A stretch of DNA of 64,000 bases, taken from Halicephalobus mephisto (lineage: Eukaryota > Nematoda > Chromadorea > Rhabditida > Panagrolaimidae). A model generated the notes under the pieces. The model searched no databases and had not been told where the DNA came from. It was given only the letters and a program-made list of their open reading frames with translations. Below are positions 10,758 through 23,184 of the stretch, one piece after another. Both the position numbers and the translations under genes were made by a program. Positions within the stretch are counted from its first letter, which is position 1, and each line of letters opens with the position of its first letter. The DNA lies in the NCBI GenBank assembly GCA_009193035.1, contig SWDT01000037.1, positions 1-64,000 of the forward strand, written 5' to 3'.

Positions 10758-12292
10758 GCAAGATTCAAGATTAAAAATCAAAACGAGATAGTCCGATGAT
10801 CTAAAGAAGAAGTATGGTCATACCAAGATTAGTCAAGCCCAAAAAAGTGCACATTGGAAAATTTGCTGTGAACCGCAAACAAGCACATTAGGATTAGGTT
10901 GAACTGTATCTAGGCACTTGTTGTTTTATTTCGGAAACGGTTCGATGAAGTGCTAAAGATCAAAACTATCAGACATCATTAGCAATGAGATTAATATTTT
11001 TACGTTCGATGATTTTTTGGTTTTTATTTTGCAAAAACGTATTTCGGGTAGTGGTCCTGACACGAATGGCATTTAATTAATCAATCATGATTTAAGCCTT
11101 TGACTTTTAAGATATATTATCGATGTTGGGAAAACTAAAATTTTCACAAGATAAATGTAGATATTTCACATTGTTTCTATGAAAGTGTTGAAAGCGAATT
11201 TTGTTACTGGAAGTTTTAGACTACAAAAACTAGTAACCAAGGTCACAGGCTAAAAAACAAATAATTCTTGGCAGAATTTAAACTTTTTTGTTTAACATTT
11301 TTGTCATTATTCTTGAACAACAATTGTCTGAAAGCAAAAAAATCAAATACCGTAGTGGATTAAAATTAAGAAATTATTCTGATCGAGCAAAAAACTTTGT
11401 GGAATGAAAAATAATAATTTATTACAGAAATAAAAATAAATTTCCGAATTTGTTCATTGAAACATACAGTATGAGTTTTATTGGAGGAACCGAAACAAAT
11501 TAGAAAAATCATTTTCAATTACAAAATATAATTCAGAACCCTCAATTCGTTTTTTATTGATTTTAGTGACTATCTATATTATTTGATTCGAAAGCTTTTT
11601 CCATATAAAAATCCTCGACATTTAATGCATTTTCCAAAATTTCAGCTTTTAACTTTCAAAATCTGTTTTTTTAATTTTATTTAAATGTATTTTCAAATAC
11701 TTTTAAACTTTTTTGTACACGATGATTTTTTGCTTATTTTCCTGTTTTTTGCTAAAAATCACTGACTAGACTGTTCACTCTCATCGAACAACCAATCAAC
11801 GAAATGGAGAATTCATCCACAAAGGATTTAGATTTATGTCCACAAAGAGTCAAATAAGGGAGTTGAATTCATTGTCTGCATTTGCGACCGAATATCTTGA
11901 GGAAATAAAGGTTCATAGACGGTGATAGAAATGTCAAATTTTGAAACATTTTTACGAAATTGTGACACAGCACTTCAAGAAAATCGTCATTCAAGATTCA
12001 CAAAATATTCTCCTAACTGCGCCAGAGATACCAGAAGTAAAATCAATATATCAAGCAGCTATCCAATCATAAGGTCGAAGGCTTAATGCATTCTTGAACC
12101 AAAGCTGGTTATTGGAGTGATTTCGGGGTTCAGAGTTTTGTTAATATGTGATTTCAAAAGGCAGTCGTCTATTCAGACTACTATGGTAGATATTACTGAT
12201 GAATATCCTCAAAGCAAATTGTATGTTCCTGCTGTTGTTGAATTGATCAATGAAAAGGTTTATGAATTACACAATTTTGTCTCAGAAAGCGA

Positions 12293-12499
12293 GGTTTAAG
12301 ACATGAGTTCTTGAAACACAGGATCCGAACTTGCGAGTTAATTTGGAAGAACAGTGATATCGTTCGGAAGTGAAGAGGAAGAACGATGACGTTGAACCAT
12401 CAGAAGTTGTTGTTAATTATTTTTGTATCTTTGATTACTCGAATATACCGAGAACTTATCATTCAACCTACACTAATCTAAGAAAACAAAACAAATTCC
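12293..12499. repeat. Dispersed 207-bp repeat, copy 1
   Basis: It begins GGTTTAAGACATGAGTTCTT and ends ACAAATTCC. The same sequence with a few substitutions recurs in the same orientation at 27736-27942. No terminal repeats are visible, so it may be a fragment of a larger element. Confidence 0.8.
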
Positions 12500-13473
12500 T
12501 TTGTAAATTTCAATATAATTTTTCGTACTTTTTTTTAAAGTTTAGGTTACAACAAAGCGACTTCATACTATTTTATTTATTTTAGGCTATCCTGATTTTG
12601 TCATATTTGGTAACGAATTTCTTGGACTAGAGACATTTTTATCAGAATTGAAGATTTCTATATAACTTAAAATAAACTGCATCTCCTGAGTAAATATGCC
12701 TTGGTAGAATCGCCTTTTCAATATTTTAGTTGAGTTTTTATCGATCGTCTATTTTGATTTATGATATTCAATTTTTGATTGAAGAAGGGATGTTTTTAGT
12801 AATTTGCACTTGATTTACGTTCCACACAAATATGAATCATGGAGTTTTCTCGTTTTCTAACTTTTGCATTTAATGGTAAAAATACTTTAATAAAATTCAT
12901 TACTAATTAATATCCCTAAAACTCCCGTCTTATTTGTATTTACTTAACTTTGTATATTGAATCATTCTTAGATTCGAACTTTTCAGAATTCTGATACTAC
13001 TATATTCTCTAGATGTTTTACTAAAGCAGATCAGGAAATTATGAAATCTTAGATAGTGTTAAATACATGTAAATTGATCAAATACTGATCTTGAAAATTG
13101 TTCGTCTATATTTCGGGGTACAGATTAGCTCCAATAGTTTTTTGAGTAGAAAATCATTGCCATGGACAGCAGTATTATTAAATGACTTTTGGGGATTCCG
13201 AAAAAGAATCTGTTTTTCTATTTATACAGAGTTTGAATGTAATTTTCTATAGTTATATCTTCCATCTTGTTTAAATAGTATTCCGTCTTTTATGGTAATC
13301 ACTAGCTTGGATCGCGAAGGAGATCATAACGTTTCCAACGAACGAATTTCTATTAATATATTCGATTTAAACTTTATCGAGCACTTTGACTTTCTAAATT
13401 TTAAGTTCTTTTTCTCGTTGCATTTGTTGCTGTTTGAATTTAAAATTCTTTTAACAGTTTAATTTTACAGACA

Positions 13474-14343
13474 ATGTTTCGCCCAGAGTATCCTGATATC
13501 GTGGCACCACAATACACAACTTTTTGTTGTAGAATTCATGTTAGGGTACTTTCTCTTATCAGTAAATCCATTGTGATTAAAACTTTTTAGAAATTGACCA
13601 GTATTATTAGCATTATTCTCCTACTGTTACGTGTAGCATCTTTTATACTGTGCATATTTAGGCATAATTCGATTCAGATTCCATTTTTTATAATTTTCTC
13701 ACTTATCGAAATCACTCTTCTTGTAGCAGACAAGTACGAGGCGTCGAATTTCTACCTCTGTTTTCTTGTTACCTATGTGAGTCGCAGTATCGATATACAA
13801 TTACCGTAAAACCTCTAATAGAAGGGCACCTCCAATAGACGGGCACCCTCCATTTGAAGGGCACCTCTATTAGACGGGCACCATTTTTATAGGGTTAAAC
13901 AATAGACGGGCAGCCTTTCTATTAGAGGTTTTACGGTATTTTTATAAACAGACAATTTCAGGTACTGGCACTTATTTCTGTAATACTATATATTGTGCTA
14001 ATCTCCGTAGTTTCTTACTTTACAATTTGCCCTGGATTGACTCTTCTAGTAGATGCGTATGTAAAAGCTTTAGCTCCAGCAGTTTTCCCAGAATATCTAG
14101 TGGGCCAAACAAGTTGGTGAATTCTTTTTAAAGGTTTGCATTATGATTTACTTTACAGTGATAGAGGCCATAGGTATTCCTCTGATAATGGTTCTTGCCA
14201 TCTTTGAACTCACTACACTTTATATTTGGAACGTCGTCTACAGAGCTCGAACTTACATGATCACCGAAGTCAATTCTGGAAATGTCCAGAGGAATGCCAT
14301 TTCAGTTGTATACGATGATCCTCCACCTTTTCATATCTATTAA
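13474..14343 (+). CDS. LAPTM-like tetraspan membrane protein (gene A of cluster)
   Basis: Exons 13474-13545, 13591-13776, 13962-14112 and 14159-14343. The start lies three bases after TTTTACAG, probably a trans-splice site. The N-terminus has YPDI..PQY and a CCRIHVR motif just before helix 1, as in LAPTM4/5 proteins (CCxCLHVR). Helices follow at roughly residues 26-45, 52-70, 90-112 and 140-165. VADKYE follows helix 2, and WNVVYRARTYM closes helix 4. The C-terminus, DDPPPFHIY, resembles the Pro/Tyr tails that recruit NEDD4-type ligases to LAPTM proteins; that role is inference. Intron 2 carries a MITE. The third donor is the unusual A|GTTGGTGAA seen again in genes B and H. Lysosomal or endosomal membrane location is likely by family. 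Confidence 0.72.
13802..13938. mobile_element. Palindromic MITE with internal GGGCACC repeats
   Basis: TACCGTAAAACCTCTAATAG at the left pairs with CTATTAGAGGTTTTACGGTA at the right. TA lies at both ends. Four degenerate direct repeats of about 18 bp (ATAGAMGGGCACC type) fill the left half. It lies in intron 2 of gene A. Confidence 0.8.
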
Positions 14344-16092
14344 GCAAAATTATAATTAAGGAACTATTAACGGGATCCTTAGTTGAGAAATAAATCGGAT
14401 ATTGTTTGTGATGGATCGTGAGAGAAGAAGCATTTCCCCTTCCAAGAGGCAACATGAATCAGACGGCGTCCCCGGAGTTCTCTCTTTATAAAAGCACGTA
14501 GCTCGAGAGCCTAAAGGAGACTCAATTCTTCCGTGGCCCGAGGCGCGTTTGTAGTTTATACTGTATCCCTTGTATTGATTGTATTGTAGTTGTTGTAATA
14601 TCGATTACGAATCGGTTTAATTACCCAAGTTTGATATATATCCAATAAACTCTCTGCTTACAACTCTCATACCATACACACCCCCGATTGTCCGCACATG
14701 TTACTCAGAATGTAATAATTATTATTCTAACAAATACAGAAAAAATAGACTTCAACTGCTCTATTTTGAGCCCGATGTAATTTGGTTTATATGCAGTATG
14801 TACAGAAAAATCTTAATGCATTATTCCCAAATGAGAACCACTTGGATTTGATAGTTTTTTGTTTACGTAGCATTTGACAGGCTATTAATTATGTTTTTCA
14901 ATCTTTTAGATCCAACGGTGTAACTTTACAAAATCACTTCACCTAATAAAAAGGTTTTATTTATGGTTCTTTGATTGTTTTCAAACAGAAGCAATCGTTT
15001 TTCTCAAAGTCAATTATGGACAACAAAAGTGTCATAAATCTCAATTTCTGACTTGGAAATTTGAAGCTTCGAAGTTTCAAAAAATCAATAATTTTAGAAA
15101 ATTCGTGTAAGGATTCAAAGATACATAGAAATGTTGATGTAATTTCGATCAATTTCGTCTGTGCTAAAGAAATCTTCCGCCGATGAGCACACTACATTTA
15201 TCAGAATAATGTTCGAAAACTGGAAATTGACGATCAATCTATTGCACCCAATTTCGCAAAAAACATAAATATTGGTGGAATAATTTCAACTACAAAAAGA
15301 CGTCAAGTAACAAATATAGAAAACAGAGATTTCGAAATATTATTATTCATAGCTTATTTTTAAGCTTCATAACAAATTCACTCCGGAATTTTAACTAAGG
15401 TATTGTACAATTTTAAGGCTGTTTTAGATGAACATTTTTTCGTAAAGTGGTAGTATCGATATTAAAGAGGCCCACGAACAAGTTTGATATTTTATTTGAA
15501 AAAGTTCATTGTGGTTAGAGAGGAATAAGGTGAGCCCCACTATTTTTGACTACCTTTATTCATTGAACTCAATTTGTTTCTTGTTTCTAAATAAATTACA
15601 GAAATACATGATTGAAAGCTCTTAGAACGCTTCCATTTAGTGTCAATGTTGTTCGGACAAAGTAGTTTTAAATTGTAAAATTCTAAATTGTTCGAATAGA
15701 ATTTCGAGAGATCATTTATAATATTTTAAAATTCAAGTTTTTTTTGAGAAATTGAATTTGGCAGGTTTAACTTCAAAATTAATTTCGAGGATTTTCAATA
15801 GAGATATTTTCGTATTGTTTTTCAATTTGAATTAAAAATTAGTAATGTTGTGAAAAATTAAGTCGTGAATCTGATTTCAACGACATTCTTATTTCTTAGA
15901 ATTAGTAATGACGCTAATGTTCGATGATACGGAACAATTCAGTTGTTTTAAAAGAGCGAAAGTCTTCTTGATACGTTCAATCAAACTTCAATTATTGATA
16001 GATGTCTTGAGTTTCCGTGTTTAACATTTTTTATATTTTAGTGTCAAATACTTTCAATTTAAAATAGTTTTAATTGTCAAGTTTTCCAGAAA
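14344..16092. other. Intergenic spacer with an LTR-like segment
   Basis: About 14400-14700 is richer in GC. It has a TATA-like TTTATAAAAGC near 14485, AATAAA near 14645 and TTTAATTACCCAAGTTTGA near 14618, the last also found in the inverted-repeat element at 47440-47789. This looks like a solo LTR or LTR fragment, but I could not fix its ends. The rest (14700-16090) shows no gene. Confidence 0.4.
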
Positions 16093-16817
16093 ATGGTTCA
16101 TCAAGATTATCCTACTATAGAAAATTATGAATACGAAAGATTTAGTGGGGTCCATGTTAGGGTATGTCATCTGAAGATTTAATGCTAATCAGACGAAATA
16201 TTTGCAGACATTTGCTAATGTTTTTGCCATGATCTTCATAGTTTTTTACTTCGTACTTATTGGTGTTGCTCTATATGATAACCACTGGTATCTAATTCCG
16301 TTTCTCTTGCTTCTTTGTTCCATTGATGTCTTTGTCCTCCTGGCAGACAAATATGAGAAACCGCTTCTCTATTTTTTCTTCCTTATCTTTAAAGTAAGTA
16401 ACCTAATTGGTTAACCCAGCTTAAAAAGTAAAACATTACAGGGAATTGCGCTTATCTGTGGAATATTGGTGATTTTGATATCCATAGTGTGTATCTTGCT
16501 CATCCCTAAATTCTTCAACGAACCTATCCCTCTTATGGGAAGTAGAACGGTGACTTTGGCTTCGGTAATTTTCCGAAATCGAATTGATGAAGCAAGTTGG
16601 TGAACGGTTTTTGGAACTTTTAATTAATTTCCGCTTTTCAGCAATGACAATTCTCTGGATCATTATGATAATCATCATGATCATCATTGAAGTTATCGGA
16701 ATTTACTGCTGGAACATTGTCCGCAGAGCTCGAGTCAGTGTAATCAAACAAATTGGCTTTAGGAAAACTCAAGGAAATTGTACCGTAATCCAATGTAATG
16801 ATCTCTCATCTGCTTAG
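16093..16817 (+). CDS. LAPTM-like tetraspan membrane protein (gene B)
   Basis: Start ATG is three bases after TTTTCCAG, a likely trans-splice acceptor. Exon 1 (16093-16160) ends with GVHVR. Exon 2 (from 16208) covers helices 1 and 2 and ends ADKYEKPLLYFFFLIFK. Exon 3 (from 16441) carries helix 3 and ends at the A|GTTGGTGAA donor near 16597. Exon 4 (from 16643) carries helix 4, including MTILWIIMIIIMIIIE, then WNIVRRARV. Stop at 16815-16817. Exon borders match gene A at equivalent positions, showing common descent. It lacks the Pro-rich tail of gene A. Family and location as for the other members; function of this copy unknown. Confidence 0.72.
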
Positions 16818-17281
16818 TTGTATTCATATAAATTACGCTTAAAGAATCCATGATGAATTTGTTAGTTTAAAAGTTAATCAAGAATTATTTGTAACAGAAT
16901 TGAGGTTTTTTCATTCGATTATTTTTTATTTTTCATTTCCTGAAGTCTTGTTTGGTGTAATCATGTTGATGTAAATAATGATTTATTTCATCCTCGATTA
17001 CTAGATTTCTTAGTAGTACTATATTCGTCGTTCGTGATGGGAAAGTATCCTTCTGTTCGGAAACTTTTTTGTTCTTCATTTGTTGAAGATTCATGACGTA
17101 CTGATCTCATCATGAACAATAATTGATTTTTCCCTCGACCACCAGCTTTGTTAGTGATCCATTAAAAATTACCGATGATCAATATGTGTTATTTTCTTAT
17201 CAGCTAGTTCTTGTTATTTCCACCTCAAATAGAGACCATTGATTCAGTTTCATTTAAACCTCGTGAAAATATAACCTACCC
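16818..17281. other. Short intergenic spacer
   Basis: AT-rich, no exon or repeat recognised. The genes on both sides run in the same direction. Confidence 0.5.
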
Positions 17282-17949
17282 ATGTTTTCTTCGATTAGAT
17301 TGGAAGAAAATAGAGAAGTTTGGTACCATGAAGTTTTCGGATTTCATGCGAGGGTAAGTAATATGCATTTGATTTTTCGTAAATGAACTGTTTTCTAGAC
17401 CTTGGCCAACATCATCGCCATTGGTTCTATTATACTCTGTATTCTTTTTTTTCTACTGACTTCAACTAATTGGGCCCTTGGACTATTTTATTTTCTAATC
17501 ATCATGACCGACATTGGAGTCCTCTTTGCTGATAGGTTCGAACAACCTTGGGGTTATCTTGGATATTTGATTTTTAATGTAAGCTAAAAAACATCATTTT
17601 TCTATAGTCTTTAAATTTTCTAGGGCCTTTGTATGATCTTTGGTTTTTTGTTGATCTTCATCCTGATTTACATCGCATTTTATCCTCCAAAATTCGTTAT
17701 TGAGCAACTCAACCATAATCCCATGCTTAAAAGAGGTAATTATAATCGATAATATTCTCATTTAATTTCGCAACTTTAGGATACACTGTGGGACTACTTA
17801 TCGTCGATCTTTTCTATGTAATTTTCTTCTTGATTGGGATCTACTGTTGGGACGTCGTCAGAAGAGCTAGAATCTACATGATGAAAGAAGTCTTAGTGAG
17901 AGATGTTCCTCTTCTACAAGAGGATAATGAAGATGCTGCATCACCTTAG
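17282..17949 (+). CDS. LAPTM-like tetraspan membrane protein (gene C)
   Basis: Four exons: 17282-17353, from 17399 to about 17579, from about 17624 to about 17732, and about 17779-17949. The N-terminus is shorter on conserved motifs (EVFGFHAR before helix 1). Helix 2 is followed by FADRFEQPWGYLGYLIFN, helix 3 by a PPKF loop, and helix 4 by WDVVRRARIYMMKEV. The acidic tail is QEDNEDAASP. Exon borders coincide with those of genes A and B, but its last intron uses an ordinary donor (GTAATT) rather than GTTGGTG. An AATAAA lies shortly after the stop near 17977. Confidence 0.72.
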
Positions 17950-20051
17950 AATTAGGAAAATTACTTTCATTTAATAAAGAATTTGTAAAATAGATATAAA
18001 CAGGAATTATAGTAAATGTTAGTGGACTGATTGAATATTTTAAAGAATAAATAAAGGAAAATGGATAATGAGTAGTCATCTTCATGGTGATTTATAGCAG
18101 TGGATATCTTCAAATTTTTAATAAATTTCATTAAATCTAATCATTTGTGAAATTTACTGAAATATACTAAGATGCAGTATCAACCTGCACTTATTAAAAT
18201 TAAAAGTTATTTGTCATTCGAAAATGTGAAATTCTTGTACTATCAACAATTAAAAAGAGTTGTGACAAAAATCTATAACTATCGATTATTTTGGATCTTC
18301 AAAAAATTTGTTTAAACGGTGTTTTGATTGATAATAAGATTTGACCTACAAGATCCTTGTATTTGACATATATTCATCGGTACCAAAAACAAATAAGTTT
18401 TTTCATTCGATTTATAAAGGACCTACGTTAATAAGAGTTGATGCAACTTAATTTTCCATCATGATCTTGGAAAATTAAACTTTAAACAATGAAGTGTAAT
18501 TTACCATTATAGTAGGTTGAAAACTGTAAACAATACATTTGTTTTAGTTTTTTCTACGAACCACTTGGTCTTCTTCTTTTGATATACTTCAAATCCGTAT
18601 AAATTTCAGATACTTCAATAACCTTTGTTCTGTAATTTAGAATGGTTTTTAAGTACTTTTTTATATTCTTCATTACTTTGGCTTATTGTGTTTCTGACCA
18701 AGTGATTTTGAAAACTTGTACTCGTATGGACATTCCTATCCTCGAAAAACTTGTATTGCTTCTTGCAAGTCTCAAGTAACTATCGTGATAAGCTAAATTT
18801 CAAGAAACTATTTGAATCTAGAACTGCGGAATTGGATCGTGCGAGTGTGTGAAGGACGACCATCGTGTTTTTGTGATCTTTGTTTTTCGATGGTGGACCT
18901 TTCAGGCATACCCATCCAATTAAAGAAGTCGAAAAATTAAAACTCAAGCACTAACATGATTGTGATTATATATGTGGTTTTAAATGATTTTGCAATAAAA
19001 CTTGAAAATCTTGTAAAAATTTCTATAACCGTTTAGAATTTATAGAAACTTGAAATCAATATTTAAAGTCGTTAGTTTAAAAAGTTCCTGTGAAGTTCTA
19101 GAAATTTCTAACAAAGCAATTTCGCAACAATCATCATTTCTGTTTTTGATAAAATGATTTCTTTCATTAATCTTTGTTTTTTACTGATTTTTGTCCTCAT
19201 CTATATTTCCTTATATTCTTCTAATTTTGTTATCAAAAATTTCAATAATAATTTAATAGTGAAAGACAGTAACTGTGATCAATAATATTCTCAGTTAATT
19301 TTACAATTTGAAATTGCAGTATGGATCCATGTTCAAATCCCACAATTGATAAGAATAATCACTTAAATTTGAATTTTGCCATAACATTTGCATCATTTTT
19401 CTATGAATCTTCCACAATCTATTGTGTAATGTTACTCAATATTCTTTAGAATCGAGATAATCAATGGAATTTGTAAATTTTGGTTTTTTTAATTTCAATG
19501 TATTTTTAACAATTAGACAAATGAAATTTTTAAAAAATACATCTAATAAAAAAAACTACCATCGGTAAAATCAATTCAAAAAATGATCATTTTTAAAATG
19601 AGAGTCCAAAGTTCATAGAAAAAATAAGGGTGTTTCATATTTGCTCAACGTATAATATTTAAAATTTCACCCATCTCTCTTTTTTTTCTGCTTCAGAAGA
19701 GTATTCATCAAAAAATTACAACATCCTGAATACTTATTTCAAGAATTACAAAATGAAGCTATAACTCATTCCAAAATCATGATTTAAATTAAGTTGATTT
19801 TCTTTGAATACTTAGTTATTGCAAGTTTGATTTCATAAAGATATTTCGCAATTCTGTCCTCATTAATTTATTTAGAAATCTTTTTAATATTTTGATATAA
19901 ATGCATAAGACGCGAGAAAGGGTTATATTAATAAAAAAAATCTATGTTGTACTGTCTTATAGATCCTTGATAAGGACGATAGAGGGGAAAGCACATAAAA
20001 GGGTCTAAGCAGTCTTGACTATTCCATTTTCCATGTTGACAGTGAGGAAGG
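17950..20051. other. Intergenic stretch with one doubtful small locus
   Basis: A possible small secreted peptide locus lies at 18642-18945 (see separate entry). From 19690 the sequence resembles that upstream of gene F (from 22850), so it belongs to a duplicated block. Otherwise AT-rich without exons. Confidence 0.45.
18642..18945 (+). CDS. Doubtful small secreted Cys-rich peptide locus, possibly broken
   Basis: ATG at 18642 opens a frame with a convincing signal peptide (MVFKYFFIFFITLAYCVSDQ). Further on, in another frame, comes a segment with KTCIASCK, then a possible intron ending TTCTAG, then NCGIGSCECV. The C-x3-C and later C-x-C spacing resembles small disulfide-rich defensin-like peptides. 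The frame change between the signal peptide and the Cys segment means it is either misread, spliced in a way I cannot see, or a relic. No firm family call. Confidence 0.25.
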
Positions 20052-20730
20052 ATGGCCAAACATTCAATTTCGTACGAAGCACTTATACCACCTTTAAGAA
20101 AACCTGCTTCTGGAATTAATAGATGTTTAACGCTCAAGCCTAAGGTAAATTTTCCCTATATCTGTGATAATATGTAGTATATTTCAGACATTGGCCAGCG
20201 TGAATGCGATTATTAAAATAAGCTTGTTAATTTTTATTGTCAATGCTTCTCTCATAACATCACGAACAGGACCTCCTTTACCTACCTTTATTGTAATACT
20301 TTTCTACTTATTGGCAAATATACTCGTCTTGGTAGGACACCAAAAGAATCAACCATGGGCTTATGTACCGTATTTAGTTCTTTATGTAAGAAAAAAGAGT
20401 TATAATTAATATTTATTGAAAATATTTAGGCTCTATCCAATATAATTATCCTCTTCTCTTTCGGTGTTCTCGTCGGTATTACGGTCTATGTTATGTACTA
20501 TTTGGATATCTACAGGAATAGTGCTGAAGGTATCATTATAATATATATAACCTTATGTAAATTGATTTTCAGTAATGTACCGAACGTTGTTGAGCTTGCT
20601 TGTTTATACACTATTCGCCATTCTGGAATTCTGGACCTATCATATTGTATACATAACATGGACAGAAATGAGAAAGGAAAGAAGGACTGTGAAAATTGAA
20701 GATAAAACTTCGCCCATAATATTTGTGTAG
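20052..20730 (+). CDS. LAPTM-like tetraspan membrane protein (gene D)
   Basis: Exons 20052-20144, 20188-20385, 20430-20529 and 20573-20730; phases agree throughout. Exon 1 is cytosolic and lacks the CxRIHVR motif. Helix 1 (TLASVNAIIKISLLIFIV) and helix 2 are in exon 2, which ends NQPWAYVPYLVLY. Helix 3 is in exon 3, helix 4 in exon 4. The tail carries a basic run (MRKERRTVK) and ends SPIIFV. Closest relative in the window is gene F, which has the same exon plan. Together with gene E it forms one half of a two-gene duplication. Confidence 0.72.
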
Positions 20731-21507
20731 GCAGAATTAGTCATATGACAAACAGCGATATCAATGATTGACATACTGGACCTGTATACTTGAACTTAAC
20801 AAAATTCTTAATTTAAAAATTATGTTCCCCAAAACTTTTCATAAAAGTATAACGTAATGTTTTCCAAATGTTTAGAAATTGGTTAAATCAATAAGCATGT
20901 GATTTTAAAATATAAAGCGTTCAAAACATCTGTCCCTTAAGAAATACGAAACAAAATTCGTAAATAACACAATTGTAAGAGATTTCATAAAAATAACGTT
21001 TTTATTTTTTGACGTAAGTCAACGATTTTTATTTTTGGGTGAATTATCAAATACGTCAGAAAAAATTGCATGGCACAAAGTTTTTTTGTGTAATTTCGAA
21101 ATAGATGAGTAAGCAACTGATGACGTAATACCGGTTTTCCTTTTTCCACAAGCAGTTGCCGGTGATTTTCGTTCAAATTTGACTATTTCGTATTTAAAGA
21201 ATCAATAAATAAACTAATAAATAAAAAAAACACATTTATGTGGTTGGGTCAATACTTACATCTGCTTTTCCTTTTTTTGAAATAAATCGATATGTTTCGG
21301 CTTCCTAGAGAAACCGCCATTTCGTTATTTCCCCGTAATTCAGCCACGAGATAACTGAAATTCTTTGATTTATGTCAAAAAAAAAGAAACAGCGTTGTAA
21401 AATTTTTCCTGACACAGTTTATCCGCCTTTTTTAATTGATGACCTTAGTTACTTGTCCTTTATCTTTTTTATCAACTTAATTCGATTGTAAGACGTATTA
21501 TTTCAGG
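20731..21507. other. Spacer between genes D and E
   Basis: Homologous in part to the spacer between F and G (23871-24690). Two TGACGTAA words lie at 21010-21017 and 21121-21128. No exon seen. Confidence 0.5.
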
Positions 21508-22249
21508 ATGTTCCACCAAAAGTATCCAGATATCCGAGATCCACAGTACTTGGTCTGTGGTAGAATCCACATCCGGGTTGTTTTCAATTTTTCTGATGAA
21601 TAATAAATTCACTTTTTTAGAAATTTACAACAATATTCACCAGCTTTTCAATTTTTTTGATGTTGATTGGACAGATTTCCGAAACAAATAATCTATCGCA
21701 GTAAGGGAATCTAGCACAAACATCTGGTTAATTAAGGATTTCAGGATTACTTTTGCTGCCATATTTATCTTTATTGAAATCCTCGTCGTCTACGCAGATA
21801 AGGCCGAGAAACCATGGGCTTACTTACCTTTTATGATCATTAATGGGATCATCATTGGATTTGGATTTGGGATTATCGGATTGAGTTTAATTCCTGTTGT
21901 GCTGCTTTTGATCTTGATCGCTGTCGGCGAAGCTCACTTTTCGGATGAATTTACCTTTGAGCACTACAATACTACATTTTTGCCAAAGATTGAAACTACT
22001 GGAGACGGTAAAATAAAGTCATTTAAAATCATGTTTTAATTTATTCAAATCTTTCCAGCTCTCTGGCAGTTAGGTGTTCTGGACACTATATTGTTGATAA
22101 TCACCCTCTTTATTTTTTATCACTGCAGTCTAGTTCATCGTGCTGAAAAGTACATGACTCAAGAAGTTGTATCTGGCAATACGAAAAGAGCTGCCATGAA
22201 ACTACCCAAGTCCAATGATAGTCAAAGTTTAATAAAAAACATTCCATAA
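21508..22249 (+). CDS. LAPTM-like tetraspan membrane protein (gene E)
   Basis: ATG directly follows TTTCAGG. Exon 1 encodes YPDIRDPQYLVCGRIHIR. Its first intron is 21580 to about 21620. Helix 1 lies in exon 2, which ends at about 21700 (donor GTAAGG). Exon 3 continues through helix 2 (VYADKAEKPWAYLPFMIIN) straight into helix 3 without the intron present at that place in genes A-C. A loop with an acidic HFSDEFTFEHYNTTF segment precedes the last exon, which holds helix 4 and HRAEKYMTQEV. Stop at 22247-22249. Nearest relative is gene G, with a near-identical 5' part. Confidence 0.75.
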
Positions 22250-23184
22250 TTGTCTGAAAAGGATAAATCTAATTTTACGTGTTTCTGTTATATTCTTGAT
22301 CAACTGATTTTCACTATTTTTTTCATTTGCATAAGAAAGAACAGCATATATTTCTTAATTAACTTCCATATATAATGTAATACAGAAGTAAATTTTCTTT
22401 TATTTGAAGTCATTGCATTATCTACTTTACCGTCTCCGAAAGTGTTGCATAATTCTAGCATTTAAAAAAATAAACTGAATCTTGAAATATACTCAAATTA
22501 AATTTCCTATAAAGTTAATCGTTATCAGTTTTGCTTAGGAACCAGAACATCATGTGACTTCACCAGCTGTTGATTAGGAATCAGTTTTATAGGTATGATG
22601 GACACCACCTAAAATCTATAACAATCTATGTAGAATCAGGAAAATCAACAGATTCCTCAAAAATCCTGCCTAATAGCTTTGAAAAAATCACTTATATTTT
22701 CGTTTTAAATACTGTAGCAAAAAAGTGGGAAGTAATCAAGAATAATCAATACAGTAAGAATCTATAATGTTCGCAATAGAGGAAACTTGACATCAAAGCA
22801 TAATATATTTTCACTTTGTTTTTATTCAGTTCTTTCATTGCAGAAGGATATTCACCACAAGTTAAATGACAGATTCTAAATTCTCGTTTCAAGAACTACA
22901 AAATTTAATTCGTTTGAAAGCATCAATCTAAATAATGTTAATTATCTTGTGAAGACTCAATTATTTCAGACTTGCTACTACAAATGTATTCCTTATTACT
23001 TGATTTAAGGAACTTTTCTGTTCTCTTGGTATTAACACATTTACCAAGGAGAAATTTATAGATTTATGGTGAAAAATCTTTTCAATCAATTGATAAACTT
23101 GATAACCATAAAGGACAAGAAAATGCATAAAAGAGAATCAACAGTCGTGGTTTTTCCATTGTTCCACCTCAGCAGCAAAGAAAG
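22250..23184. other. Spacer between genes E and F
   Basis: The second half (from about 22850) resembles the sequence upstream of gene D. An open frame at 22570-22767 has no recognisable motif and I do not call it. Confidence 0.5.

Larger units (their letters stand above)
10379..13473. other. 3-kb stretch without a recognisable gene
   Basis: A MITE-like segment lies at about 10622-10757 and a dispersed repeat at 12293-12499. An open frame at 12117-12299 directly adjoins that repeat and matches nothing I know. Otherwise AT-rich sequence with no splice-supported exon. Confidence 0.45.

Noticed and set aside
12117..12585. Two short plus-strand frames adjoining the 207-bp repeat
   Set aside because: The second frame lies largely within the repeat, where the copy at 27736 differs at the end; no motif was seen.
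14400..14700. Complete LTR retrotransposon
   Set aside because: No second LTR, primer-binding site or gag-pol frame is nearby; at most a solo LTR.
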